This document shows positions 1-7,174 of a DNA stretch of 36,472 nucleotides, in pieces. The stretch's first letter is position 1. Every line of letters starts with the position of its first letter. The DNA comes from CALACW01 sp963627915. Lineage in GTDB: Bacteria > Bacillota > Clostridia > Oscillospirales > Acutalibacteraceae. The translations under genes were made by a program, and so were the position numbers. Below the pieces are notes generated by a model that was given only the letters and a program-made list of their open reading frames with translations, did no database searches and was not told where the DNA came from. The stretch is from positions 1 to 36,472 of the forward strand of contig CAVGCY010000064.1 of NCBI GenBank assembly GCA_963627915.1. Reading direction: 5' to 3'.

Positions 1-227
1 GGAGAGATATGAAAAACCTGTGTAAAGAAGCCCATGTCAAGCCGGAAAAGGTTTTTCCTCATAACTTAAGACATCTGTTCGCAAGGACATTTTATAACAT
101 AGATAAAGATATAGCAAAACTTGCCGACGTCCTCGGTCATTCAAGCATTGATACAACGAGAATCTATATAATCTCCACCGGCGCGGAGCATAGAAGATTA
201 ATCGAAAAAATGAAATTGATATTGTAA
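1..227 (+). CDS. tyrosine recombinase (site-specific integrase), C-terminal part, copy 1
   Basis: The 5' end lies outside the window; the frame is open from the first base. The visible 75 residues contain the C-terminal catalytic motifs of tyrosine recombinases: HNLRH (the HxxR box), LGHSSIDTT (third basic/His position) and TRIYI with the probable nucleophilic tyrosine, then a short tail. The family cuts and rejoins DNA at paired short sites through a covalent 3'-phosphotyrosine. The gene is directly followed by two inverted 27-bp sites (257-283, 495-521), the arrangement expected of a dedicated DNA invertase. The last 135 nt of the window encode the same stretch of a second recombinase with identical protein sequence. 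Identity of the family is seen in the sequence; control of the adjacent inversion is inferred. Confidence 0.9.
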   Translation, partial: RDMKNLCKEAHVKPEKVFPHNLRHLFARTFYNIDKDIAKLADVLGHSSIDTTRIYIISTGAEHRRLIEKMKLIL

Positions 228-256
228 AAAATACAAAAAAACGCCGCCAAAACCTG

Positions 257-283
257 ACGACATAATCCGTATTATGTTGTAAT
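257..283 (+). repeat. inverton left recombination site
   Basis: Two 10-bp arms, ACGACATAAT and ATTATGTTGT, flank a 4-bp core CCGT (257-280); the match to the partner site continues through AAT at 281-283. It equals the reverse complement of 495-521 except for one base (position 259). The arms are nearly palindromic, so the 4-bp core gives the site its polarity, and the cores of the two sites are reverse complements (CCGT/ACGG). Arm-core-arm geometry and opposite orientation are what a tyrosine recombinase needs to invert the DNA between them. Confidence 0.85.
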
Positions 284-324
284 GATAAAACGGCATGTGT
301 GTGATATTTTGCCGTTGCAATGTC

Positions 325-353
325 ATTATAGCGGATATTAGCAAAGATTTCAA
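325..353 (-). promoter_or_regulatory. sigma-A promoter inside the inverton, facing left
   Basis: On the minus strand, TTGAAA (353-348) is followed by exactly 17 bp and then a perfect TATAAT (330-325). The predicted start is near 318, transcribing toward the recombinase 3' end, that is, away from the operon at 539. It is one of the best promoters in the window, and it is unlikely to serve any gene in the orientation shown. Confidence 0.8.
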
Positions 354-405
354 GCAAAATGTAATAAAAACAAGTATTTTTGTAAATAATGAGCAACACA
401 AATAC

Positions 406-443
406 GCCCTTTTTCAAACAAAAGAAAAAAGGCTTTATTTTTC
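406..443 (+). terminator. rightward terminator-like hairpin inside the inverton
   Basis: GCCCTTTTTC (406-415) pairs with GAAAAAAGGC (424-433) with one mismatch across an 8-nt A-rich loop, then TTTATTTTT follows. In the orientation shown it would stop read-through from the recombinase into the operon at 539. After inversion it would lie upstream of the promoter and face away. The stem is A/T-rich, so its strength is uncertain. Confidence 0.5.
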
Positions 444-494
444 TGCCCTGTTTTTGAGAGATACAAGACGGGTTTTATTTTTAATTGCCGTAGT

Positions 495-521
495 ATTACA
501 ACATAATACGGATTATGTTGT
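495..521 (-). repeat. inverton right recombination site
   Basis: Arms ACAACATAAT and ATTATGTTGT around core ACGG (498-521) form a perfect 10-bp inverted repeat; including ATT at 495-497, the site is the reverse complement of 257-283 with one mismatch. It ends five bases before the GAGGGG ribosome binding site of the gene at 539, so that ribosome binding site stays in place in either orientation. Confidence 0.85.
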
Positions 522-538
522 AAATGAGGGGTATATTT

Positions 539-1882
539 ATGTCCGATAAAAATATTGTTTTTTTATTTGGTGCAGGAGCGGAGACTAATATAAAAGATGG
601 TTTACATTTTCCGAGCGGAGCTCAATATACGAAAGAAACTATTCTAACCAAGAAAAGCAACATGATGAAAATGTTAGAAGCGTTTTACGGTGAAAACATT
701 GTACATGATTTTGCAGAAAAATATAGAAAAGAATTCTTGTTTAGAAATGATAGTAATACATTTAGAACAATTATAAAAGAAGCCATTGAGGATTTTAAAA
801 AGTCGATAGAAAATGATAAAGAAAATAAAAATACTACCCATCACTCAAAAACAGATTCAAATGAAGATGAAAAGAAAAAATATGTTTGTAAAATAGAATT
901 AGAAAATAATAAAAATTCCTTTACAGATGAATTTAGGGAATTTGTTGAAAAGATATATGATTCTGTTGTTGTTGATGAAAAAAATTGCGGGAAAAAATTA
1001 ACTGAAAGAAAATATGATTATAATTTTTTAGAGGACTATTTTAAATACTACGGTTCTATAGAAAAAGATTTTTCTACAATTATTAAGCCAAAAGAAGCAG
1101 GGTGCGTTCGATTTTGGCGGTTGATTAATTACTTTTGGAGCGCATATTTTTCTATAATGATGCCTTTGACAGATTATAGTTATTTAGAAAACGAAGAATA
1201 CAGAAACAATAAATATGGCTATATTTTAAATAACTTAAATGAGATAATCAGAAAAATATATTCTGAAAACTGGAACGAAATATTGCCGGACGATCATTAT
1301 TATAAAAAACTACATAGCGAGTTTGCCGAGAATAGCTTTGCATTGACAACGAATTATACTCCGTTTATCGAGAGTATATGGGGTAAGGAAAATTGTTCGT
1401 ATTTAGCCGGAAGTTTAAAACTAATGGAAGACCCTGTTAACCTCGAGATTATAGATTATTCGCAAGCGAATGCTCATGATGAAGAACGTTTTATTTTTCC
1501 GTTTATGATGACGCAGGCGCCGGTGAAACCGATAATAGCTCCGTGTCAAATTGAAGAATATTATCGGGCGATTGACGCATTGAATAAAGCTGATTTGCTT
1601 GTACTTGTCGGGTACGGTCTTAATAAAAGTGATAATCATATAACGGCATTAATAAGGAATTACATAATGTTGGATAAAAAGAAAAAATTAATTTATTTAA
1701 ACTATATCGGCAAAAACGCCCCTAAAGTGAGTACACAGACAATTAATGAAACTGTACAAAATAATTTGCATTTAAATGAAGAAGTATTTGAAAATCAGGT
1801 TTTTGTTGAGGTCTTTAACGAATCCGATAAGATAGATTCGTTTTGTGATTATATTAAAGAAACAGGAGGAATTTTGGCATGA
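539..1882 (+). CDS. SIR2-like (SIR2_2 type) NAD-binding protein
   Basis: 447 residues. The N-terminus has the Rossmann-type FLFGAGAE signature (residues 8-15). Further on come TTNYT (270-274, where relatives usually read TNYD) and VGYGLNKSDNHI (357-368), the C-terminal SIR2-like motif. A charged, low-complexity stretch (about residues 90-120) interrupts the domain. SIR2-like proteins of this type occur as NAD-hydrolysing effectors in anti-phage systems, but also as uncharacterised standalone genes. No signal peptide or membrane segment is seen, so it is cytoplasmic. Start 539 is chosen over 524 because GAGGGG (526-531) is well spaced for 539, and 524 falls in the recombination-site margin. 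It overlaps the next gene by 4 bp (ATGA). The DNA is very A/T-rich (about 22% GC in one sampled 60-nt line). Domain call is fairly sure; biological role is not. Confidence 0.75.
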   Translation: MSDKNIVFLFGAGAETNIKDGLHFPSGAQYTKETILTKKSNMMKMLEAFYGENIVHDFAEKYRKEFLFRNDSNTFRTIIKEAIEDFKKSIENDKENKNTTHHSKTDSNEDEKKKYVCKIELENNKNSFTDEFREFVEKIYDSVVVDEKNCGKKLTERKYDYNFLEDYFKYYGSIEKDFSTIIKPKEAGCVRFWRLINYFWSAYFSIMMPLTDYSYLENEEYRNNKYGYILNNLNEIIRKIYSENWNEILPDDHYYKKLHSEFAENSFALTTNYTPFIESIWGKENCSYLAGSLKLMEDPVNLEIIDYSQANAHDEERFIFPFMMTQAPVKPIIAPCQIEEYYRAIDALNKADLLVLVGYGLNKSDNHITALIRNYIMLDKKKKLIYLNYIGKNAPKVSTQTINETVQNNLHLNEEVFENQVFVEVFNESDKIDSFCDYIKETGGILA

Positions 1883-4800
1883 AAAACAAAGTTTTATCGA
1901 TTATCTTATGTTGTTTAATTGTTATCGGGATAATGCCGGTTCAGGCTTTGGCGGCGTATTCCGATGATGATGTTCCGTACGGATATACGGGCATATATAC
2001 CGCAGAGGATTTAAACAATGTAAGAAATAATCTGTCGGGACGTTATGCGCTGATGGCGGATATTGACCTTACGGAGGCGACGGCTGAGGGAGGCTCGCTT
2101 GACTGCGGTTATGGATGGGCGCCTATCGGCGATACGTCTGATAAAAGTTTTTCGGGAATTTTCTTGGGCAGAAATCATACAATTACCGGACTTAGAATTG
2201 CGGGTCGAACCGCGGATTATTCGGGTTTGTTCGGACGTGTAAGCGGTACGGTAAAAGATTTAAATTTGACAGATGTAAACATTTCAGCAAAAAATTATGT
2301 CGGCGGAATTGCAGGAATATTGACAAACGGCACAATAACTAAAGTTAATGTTTCGGGTTCAATTTCCGGTTCAGGAGGAAACGTCGGCGGTATTGCCGGA
2401 AGTTCGGATTGTGGTAGTATATCATATGCGATTGTTTCGGGACTGGTGAAGGGTGGAGGTAGTGTCGGAGGAATAGCGGGATATGCAAAAAATAGCAGTG
2501 ATGTGATAGGATGTGCTAATTCCGCAAATGTAGAAGCAAGCGGAAGCTGCGTAGGTGGAATACTGGGATATATAAAATTTGATGATGATTTTGATGGTGA
2601 TTGTAGAATTAACCAGTGTTTTAGCTCCGGCGATATAACGGCAGAAAACTACGCCGGCGGTATAGTTGGTTATTTGACAACAGAAGACAGAGATAGCAGC
2701 GGTGATTGTTATATATCAGACTGTTATAATACAGGACTTATAAAAACTACTGGTGGATATGTCGGCGGAATAATCGGAGAAGCGTGTATTTTTTACAACG
2801 TGGAGTGCTCGTTAAAACATTGTATAAATGCGGGCGATATTGCCGGAAAAAACAGTGTCGGCGCTATTGCCGGTAACGTAGTGGAGAATTATGGTTCATA
2901 CAAAGAATATGACTCGTATTATTTAAAAGGAACAGCAGAGAGCGGATGTGGCACTGATTCTAAATCTTATGCAATTTCACTGTCACCGGAACAGATGAAA
3001 TATGAAAGCAGTTTCTATAATTTTGACTTTGAAAACATATGGGTTATAGATCTTGGTTCTGATATAAAACGTCCGCAGCTGAGAAATGTAAGAGAGGCAG
3101 AGGATTCCGGGATAGTAATAGAGCCGGAAAAACATGATGATGTTTTACCGGACGGTTATAAGGGAATCTATACTGTGCAGGATTTATATGCTATAAGAAA
3201 TGATTTAGAGAGTAATTACATTCTTATGCGGGATATAGACCTTACAGAAGCGACAGCTCCCGGCGGAGATTACGACTATAACGGACAGGGCTGGTTACCG
3301 ATTGAAAATAGTTTTTGGGCTTTTTGTAACAATGGTTATTCTTGTGAACGTAAATATGACAGTTTCTGTGGAGTTTTTGACGGAAACGGACATACAATTT
3401 CCGGACTTAGGATAGAGGGACGAACTGTTGATAATTCCGGATTGTTCGGATATGTTGAAGGCGGTACGATAAAAAATTTAACTTTAAAAGATGTAAATAT
3501 AAACGCAGGTTCAAATACCGGCAGTATCGCAGGAGCATTTAGTAGAAAAATGTTACCCGAAAGTGAATCATTAATAAATTGTTTTTTTAGTGGAAATGTT
3601 AAGGGGACTGATAATGTCGGCGGACTTGTAGGTAATTATTCTATTGTTTACAAAAATTCAAGCAGTAACCCCGCAAGAGAAGATTACTTTCCTGTTGAAT
3701 ATTGTTATTCGGATGGTAAAGTAGAGGGCAATAACAATGTCGGCGGTTTAGTTGGTTATTTGACACACGGAGCATTTTCAGAATGCTATAATAAGTCAAA
3801 TGTTTATGGATTAAATAATGTCGGCGGAATATGCGGATATTATGATGTTTACGGCGCTTCTAGAAATAATAACATTTATAATCTCGGGGACGTATACGGC
3901 GAAAGCAATGTCGGCGGAATATGCGGAAGTTCATATTCTCATTATTTTATTACATATACAAATTGTTATAACACAGGTGTGATCAATTATTTAAATAACA
4001 CTTATGGTTCAATAGTCGGTTATAAAGACGGCTACGGTTTTGTTGACGGTTGCTATTATCTTAACGGCACAAACAACAAATTCTACAATTGCTATTATTT
4101 AAAGGACAGTGCAGACACGGCATGTTCAAGCACTGAAATTTCCGCAACGGTTCTCACCACAGAACAGATGAAGCAAGAGGATTCATTCTCCGGATTTGAT
4201 TTTAACAATATATGGATTATCGATAACGACGTCGATATGAAATATCCTCAGCTTCGAAATAATATGGAGAACCCCGCAGAGGAGATAAGCATAAAGGATC
4301 TGCCTGAAAAACTTACATATTATCATCACGAAGAACTCGACGTTTCGGGACTTACGATAACTGTCAAGTACAAAGGTCTTGACGGACAGTCGGTTAAGAC
4401 AGTCAGTGCCGATATGGTATCGGGCTATGACCCTGAAAAAGTTGGAGAACAGACATTGACCGTAAATTATCTCGGAGCGACAACAACGTTTAATGTCACA
4501 GTTAAGGAACTGCCTGTAGAAGAGGTTATTATCAGCGAAAACAAAATGACGTTGGATATAGGCAAAACCGCAAAATTAAGCGCGTCCGTATTGCCGTCAA
4601 ACGCAACAAATACGTCCGTTTTATGGTCGAGCAGTGAACCCGACGTTGTCAGAGTAGACGGAAACGGAAATATTACGGCGCTGAAAAAAGGCAGTGCGGT
4701 AATTACGGCAACAGCCGCAATCGGAGTCAGCGCATCGTGTATGGTAACTGTATATTTACCCGCAGAGTCGGTTTCTCTTGATAAATCGGAACTGAATATG

Positions 4801-6984
4801 GACAGAGGCGAGACGGAGATTTTAAAAGCAACGCTTAAACCGATAACGCCGTCCGAGGAAGTTTCATGCGGGTCTGAAAGTGCCGACCCGGCTGAACCCT
4901 CGGAAGATATTATATGGTACTCGGAGGATACAAACGTAGCCGACGTTAATGACGGCGTTGTAACAGCAAAAGGCGCGGGAAAGACGAGAATTATCGTAAG
5001 AACTACTCGAGGAAAAACAGCGTCGTGCGACGTAAATGTTTATGTTTCAGCCAAAGAAGTAACGATAGACCCGTCTGTCAGTACTATAGACACGCGCGGT
5101 ACATTAAAGCTGACGGCTAAAATGTCACCGAGCGATACAACCGATACTTTGACGTGGGAATCGTCAGATGAATCAATCGCGACGGTATCGCGTGACGGTA
5201 CTGTTACTCCGCATAAGCCCGGTACCGTTACAATCAGTGCAAAAGCCACGCACGGAGCAAAAGCGGAAAGAGTTATAATAATAAAAGAGCATAGGCACAC
5301 ATCCGTAAAAATTACAGGTACTCCTGCGACGTGTACTAAATCGGGACTTACAGACGGTGAAAAGTGTTCGGTATGCGGTGAAGTTATTAAAGCGCAGAAG
5401 AATATACCCGCATTAGGACACAAGGAGGTCAAGATTACAGGCAAGTCAGCGACATGTACCGCAAAGGGACTTACGGACGGTGTGAAGTGTTCTGTCTGCG
5501 GTAAGATTCTTACAGCGCAGAAAGAAATACCGGCATTGGGACACAAGAAAGTTAAGATTGCGGGCAAATCAGCGACATGTACCGCAAAAGGACTTACGGA
5601 CGGTGTAAAGTGCTCGGTTTGCGGTAAGATTCTCACAGTGCAGAAAGAGATACCGGCATTAGGACACAAGGAAGTTAAGATTGAAGGCAAGAGTGCAACT
5701 TGTACGGAAAAAGGACTTACCGACGGCACAAAGTGTTCGGTCTGCGGTGAAATCCTTACAGCGCAGAAAGAGATACCCGCATTAGGGCACAAGGAAGTAA
5801 AGATTGCGGGCAAGGCTTCGACATGTACGGCAAAAGGACTTACAGAGGGTACGAAGTGTTCTATTTGCTGTAAGATTCTTACAGCGCAGAAAGAGATACC
5901 CGCGTTAGGACACAAGGAAGTTAAGATTGCGGGCAAGGCTGTGACATGTACCGAAAAAGGACTTACAGACGGTGCTAAGTGCTCAGTCTGCGGTAAAATT
6001 ATTACAGCGCAGAAAGAGATACCCGCATTAGGACACAAGGAAGTCAAGATTGAGGGCAAGAGCGCAACATGCACCGAAAAAGGGCTTACAGAAGGTACAA
6101 AGTGTTCGGTCTGCGGTGAAATAATTAAGGCACAGGAGGAAATACCGGTAATTGCTCATAAAGAAGAAAAAATAGCCGGTAAGTCTGCAAGGTGCACCGA
6201 AAAAGGACTTACCGACGGCGCTAAGTGTTCGGTTTGCGGTAAGGTTCTCACGGAGCAGAAAGAGATATCAGCGTTAGGACATAAAGAAGTCAAGATTGCG
6301 GGCAAGAGTGCAACGTGTACCGAAAAGGGACTTACGGACGGTGCTAAGTGTTCGGTTTGCGGTAAGGTTATCACGGCGCAGAAAGAGATATCTGCGTCGG
6401 GACACAAGGAAGTCAAGATTGAGGGCAAGAGCGCAACATGCACTGAAAAAGGACTTACAGACGGTGCAAGATGCTCGGTCTGTGACAAGGTCATAAAGGA
6501 AATCAAGGAAATTCCCGCCCTCGGTCACAGCTTTAAAGACGGCGTATGCACGGTATGCGGAGTGATTGACCCCGATTATAAATTAATGCTTAATTCGGAC
6601 AGCAAGCTGATATTAAGCGAGGAAAAAGCCATGGTATTCGTTATTCCCGAAAGCACAGGCGGAATGACCGCGGGTGATTTTAAATCGCAGTTCACCAATA
6701 AAAATAATATCAGCATTGATGATTCTGCGATAATCACAAACGGTTTAAAGTTTAATTTCGGGGATACCGAATATTCGATAATCGTAAAAGGCGACGTTAA
6801 TGCCGACGGTAAAATCTCGGCGGCGGACGCGAGGGCGATTTTAAGAATCGCGGCAAAGCTCGAAAGCCCCGACGATGTTACAAAGGAATCTGCGGATATC
6901 GATTCCGACGGTAAGGTAACGAGCAAAGAGGCAAGAAGCGTTTTACGCTTCGCCGCAAGACTTCAGTCTAAAATTTACGAATAA
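1879..6984 (+). CDS. large secreted GLUG / Big / Cys-repeat / dockerin protein
   Basis: 1701 residues. A signal peptide (residues 1 to about 26, hydrophobic core then ALAA) is followed by two homologous modules (about 30-410 and 415-797). Each starts GY.GIYT, carries DIDLTEAT and many GLUG-type turns such as NVGGIAG, and ends with a QMK...FDF.NIW...PQLRN block. Then come a Big_3-like domain (about 802-877), three Big_2 Ig-like domains (880-960, 961-1054, 1057-1138), ten 41-residue Cys-pair repeats (1140-1549), and a C-terminal type I dockerin with two duplicated Ca-binding halves, GDVNADGKISAADAR and DIDSDGKVTSKEAR (about 1638-1696). A dockerin implies docking to a cohesin-bearing scaffold or surface protein; the rest suggests adhesion or matrix binding. 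AGGAGG (1864-1869) inside the SIR2 gene and the ATGA overlap indicate translational coupling to it. Confidence 0.85.
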   Translation: MKNKVLSIILCCLIVIGIMPVQALAAYSDDDVPYGYTGIYTAEDLNNVRNNLSGRYALMADIDLTEATAEGGSLDCGYGWAPIGDTSDKSFSGIFLGRNHTITGLRIAGRTADYSGLFGRVSGTVKDLNLTDVNISAKNYVGGIAGILTNGTITKVNVSGSISGSGGNVGGIAGSSDCGSISYAIVSGLVKGGGSVGGIAGYAKNSSDVIGCANSANVEASGSCVGGILGYIKFDDDFDGDCRINQCFSSGDITAENYAGGIVGYLTTEDRDSSGDCYISDCYNTGLIKTTGGYVGGIIGEACIFYNVECSLKHCINAGDIAGKNSVGAIAGNVVENYGSYKEYDSYYLKGTAESGCGTDSKSYAISLSPEQMKYESSFYNFDFENIWVIDLGSDIKRPQLRNVREAEDSGIVIEPEKHDDVLPDGYKGIYTVQDLYAIRNDLESNYILMRDIDLTEATAPGGDYDYNGQGWLPIENSFWAFCNNGYSCERKYDSFCGVFDGNGHTISGLRIEGRTVDNSGLFGYVEGGTIKNLTLKDVNINAGSNTGSIAGAFSRKMLPESESLINCFFSGNVKGTDNVGGLVGNYSIVYKNSSSNPAREDYFPVEYCYSDGKVEGNNNVGGLVGYLTHGAFSECYNKSNVYGLNNVGGICGYYDVYGASRNNNIYNLGDVYGESNVGGICGSSYSHYFITYTNCYNTGVINYLNNTYGSIVGYKDGYGFVDGCYYLNGTNNKFYNCYYLKDSADTACSSTEISATVLTTEQMKQEDSFSGFDFNNIWIIDNDVDMKYPQLRNNMENPAEEISIKDLPEKLTYYHHEELDVSGLTITVKYKGLDGQSVKTVSADMVSGYDPEKVGEQTLTVNYLGATTTFNVTVKELPVEEVIISENKMTLDIGKTAKLSASVLPSNATNTSVLWSSSEPDVVRVDGNGNITALKKGSAVITATAAIGVSASCMVTVYLPAESVSLDKSELNMDRGETEILKATLKPITPSEEVSCGSESADPAEPSEDIIWYSEDTNVADVNDGVVTAKGAGKTRIIVRTTRGKTASCDVNVYVSAKEVTIDPSVSTIDTRGTLKLTAKMSPSDTTDTLTWESSDESIATVSRDGTVTPHKPGTVTISAKATHGAKAERVIIIKEHRHTSVKITGTPATCTKSGLTDGEKCSVCGEVIKAQKNIPALGHKEVKITGKSATCTAKGLTDGVKCSVCGKILTAQKEIPALGHKKVKIAGKSATCTAKGLTDGVKCSVCGKILTVQKEIPALGHKEVKIEGKSATCTEKGLTDGTKCSVCGEILTAQKEIPALGHKEVKIAGKASTCTAKGLTEGTKCSICCKILTAQKEIPALGHKEVKIAGKAVTCTEKGLTDGAKCSVCGKIITAQKEIPALGHKEVKIEGKSATCTEKGLTEGTKCSVCGEIIKAQEEIPVIAHKEEKIAGKSARCTEKGLTDGAKCSVCGKVLTEQKEISALGHKEVKIAGKSATCTEKGLTDGAKCSVCGKVITAQKEISASGHKEVKIEGKSATCTEKGLTDGARCSVCDKVIKEIKEIPALGHSFKDGVCTVCGVIDPDYKLMLNSDSKLILSEEKAMVFVIPESTGGMTAGDFKSQFTNKNNISIDDSAIITNGLKFNFGDTEYSIIVKGDVNADGKISAADARAILRIAAKLESPDDVTKESADIDSDGKVTSKEARSVLRFAARLQSKIYE
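5296..6525 (+). repeat. ten tandem 123-bp repeats (41 residues each)
   Basis: The period is exactly 123 bp: histidine codons begin units at 5296, 5419, 5542 and so on, with the following His at 6526. Each unit reads roughly HKEVKI.GKSATCT.KGLTDG (first half) and then KCSVCGK..TAQKEIPALG. It has three conserved cysteines, one alone and a CxxC pair. Units differ at many silent and some coding sites, so this is an old array rather than a fresh expansion. Unit 5 has SICCK in place of SVCGK, and unit 8 has KSARCT. Confidence 0.95.
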
Positions 6985-6990
6985 ATGAAG

Positions 6991-7027
6991 AAACCCGGGA
7001 CTTGACGTAAAATCAAGCCCCGGGTTT
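6991..7027 (+). terminator. terminator after the dockerin protein gene
   Basis: AAACCCGGGACTTGA pairs with TCAAGCCCCGGGTTT (one mismatch) around a short loop, ending in a short T-run. It closes the SIR2/dockerin unit. Confidence 0.8.
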
Positions 7028-7059
7028 TGTAAACAATGATTTATTTGCGTAAAATATAT

Positions 7060-7090
7060 GCACCCCGGAGGCGATGGTCTGCGGGGTGCA
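7060..7090 (-). terminator. hairpin ending the ABC operon (probable)
   Basis: TGCACCCCG (7060-7068) pairs perfectly with CGGGGTGCA (7082-7090). On the minus strand it is followed by CATATATTTT, a modest U-rich tail, 85 bp downstream of the second ABC gene stop. It is a weaker terminator on the plus strand. Confidence 0.55.
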
Positions 7091-7174
7091 TAGTTTATAT
7101 CGGGTTTATGTCAGGTTCAGGTGAAATCGAAACTCGCTTTGTATTCATGTTAATGCTTTTTATTTGGAATTATA

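Larger units (their letters stand above)
284..494. promoter_or_regulatory. invertible promoter segment (inverton)
   Basis: This AT-rich, gene-free segment lies between two inverted recombination sites, next to a tyrosine recombinase gene and upstream of a two-gene operon. It holds a near-consensus promoter on the minus strand (353-325) and a rightward terminator-like hairpin (406-443). The open frames across it overlap both repeats, have no convincing ribosome binding site and resemble no protein, so I do not call genes here. Inversion (position x goes to 778 minus x) would place the promoter's -35 at 425-430 and -10 at 448-453, facing the gene at 539. Invertible promoters flanked by inverted repeats are known in gut bacteria; the function here is inferred. 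Confidence 0.8.

Noticed and set aside
498..521. Inverted repeat as a simple operator or terminator
   Set aside because: The same near-palindrome occurs at 257-280 in opposite polarity, no T-run follows, and a recombinase gene is adjacent, so a recombination site is the better reading.
37..549. Open frames within the inverton
   Set aside because: They overlap both recombination sites, have no good ribosome binding site and low-complexity composition; the promoter and hairpin explain the segment better.
5296..6525. Regular repeats resembling a CRISPR array
   Set aside because: The period is 123 bp with similarity across the whole unit and an open protein frame; there are no unique spacers and no cas genes.
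5040..6528. Long minus-strand and alternate-frame open frames across the repeat region
   Set aside because: They are shadows of the 123-bp repeats: an open unit stays open when repeated in phase. They lack ribosome binding sites and resemble no proteins, while the plus frame is a continuous, domain-rich protein.
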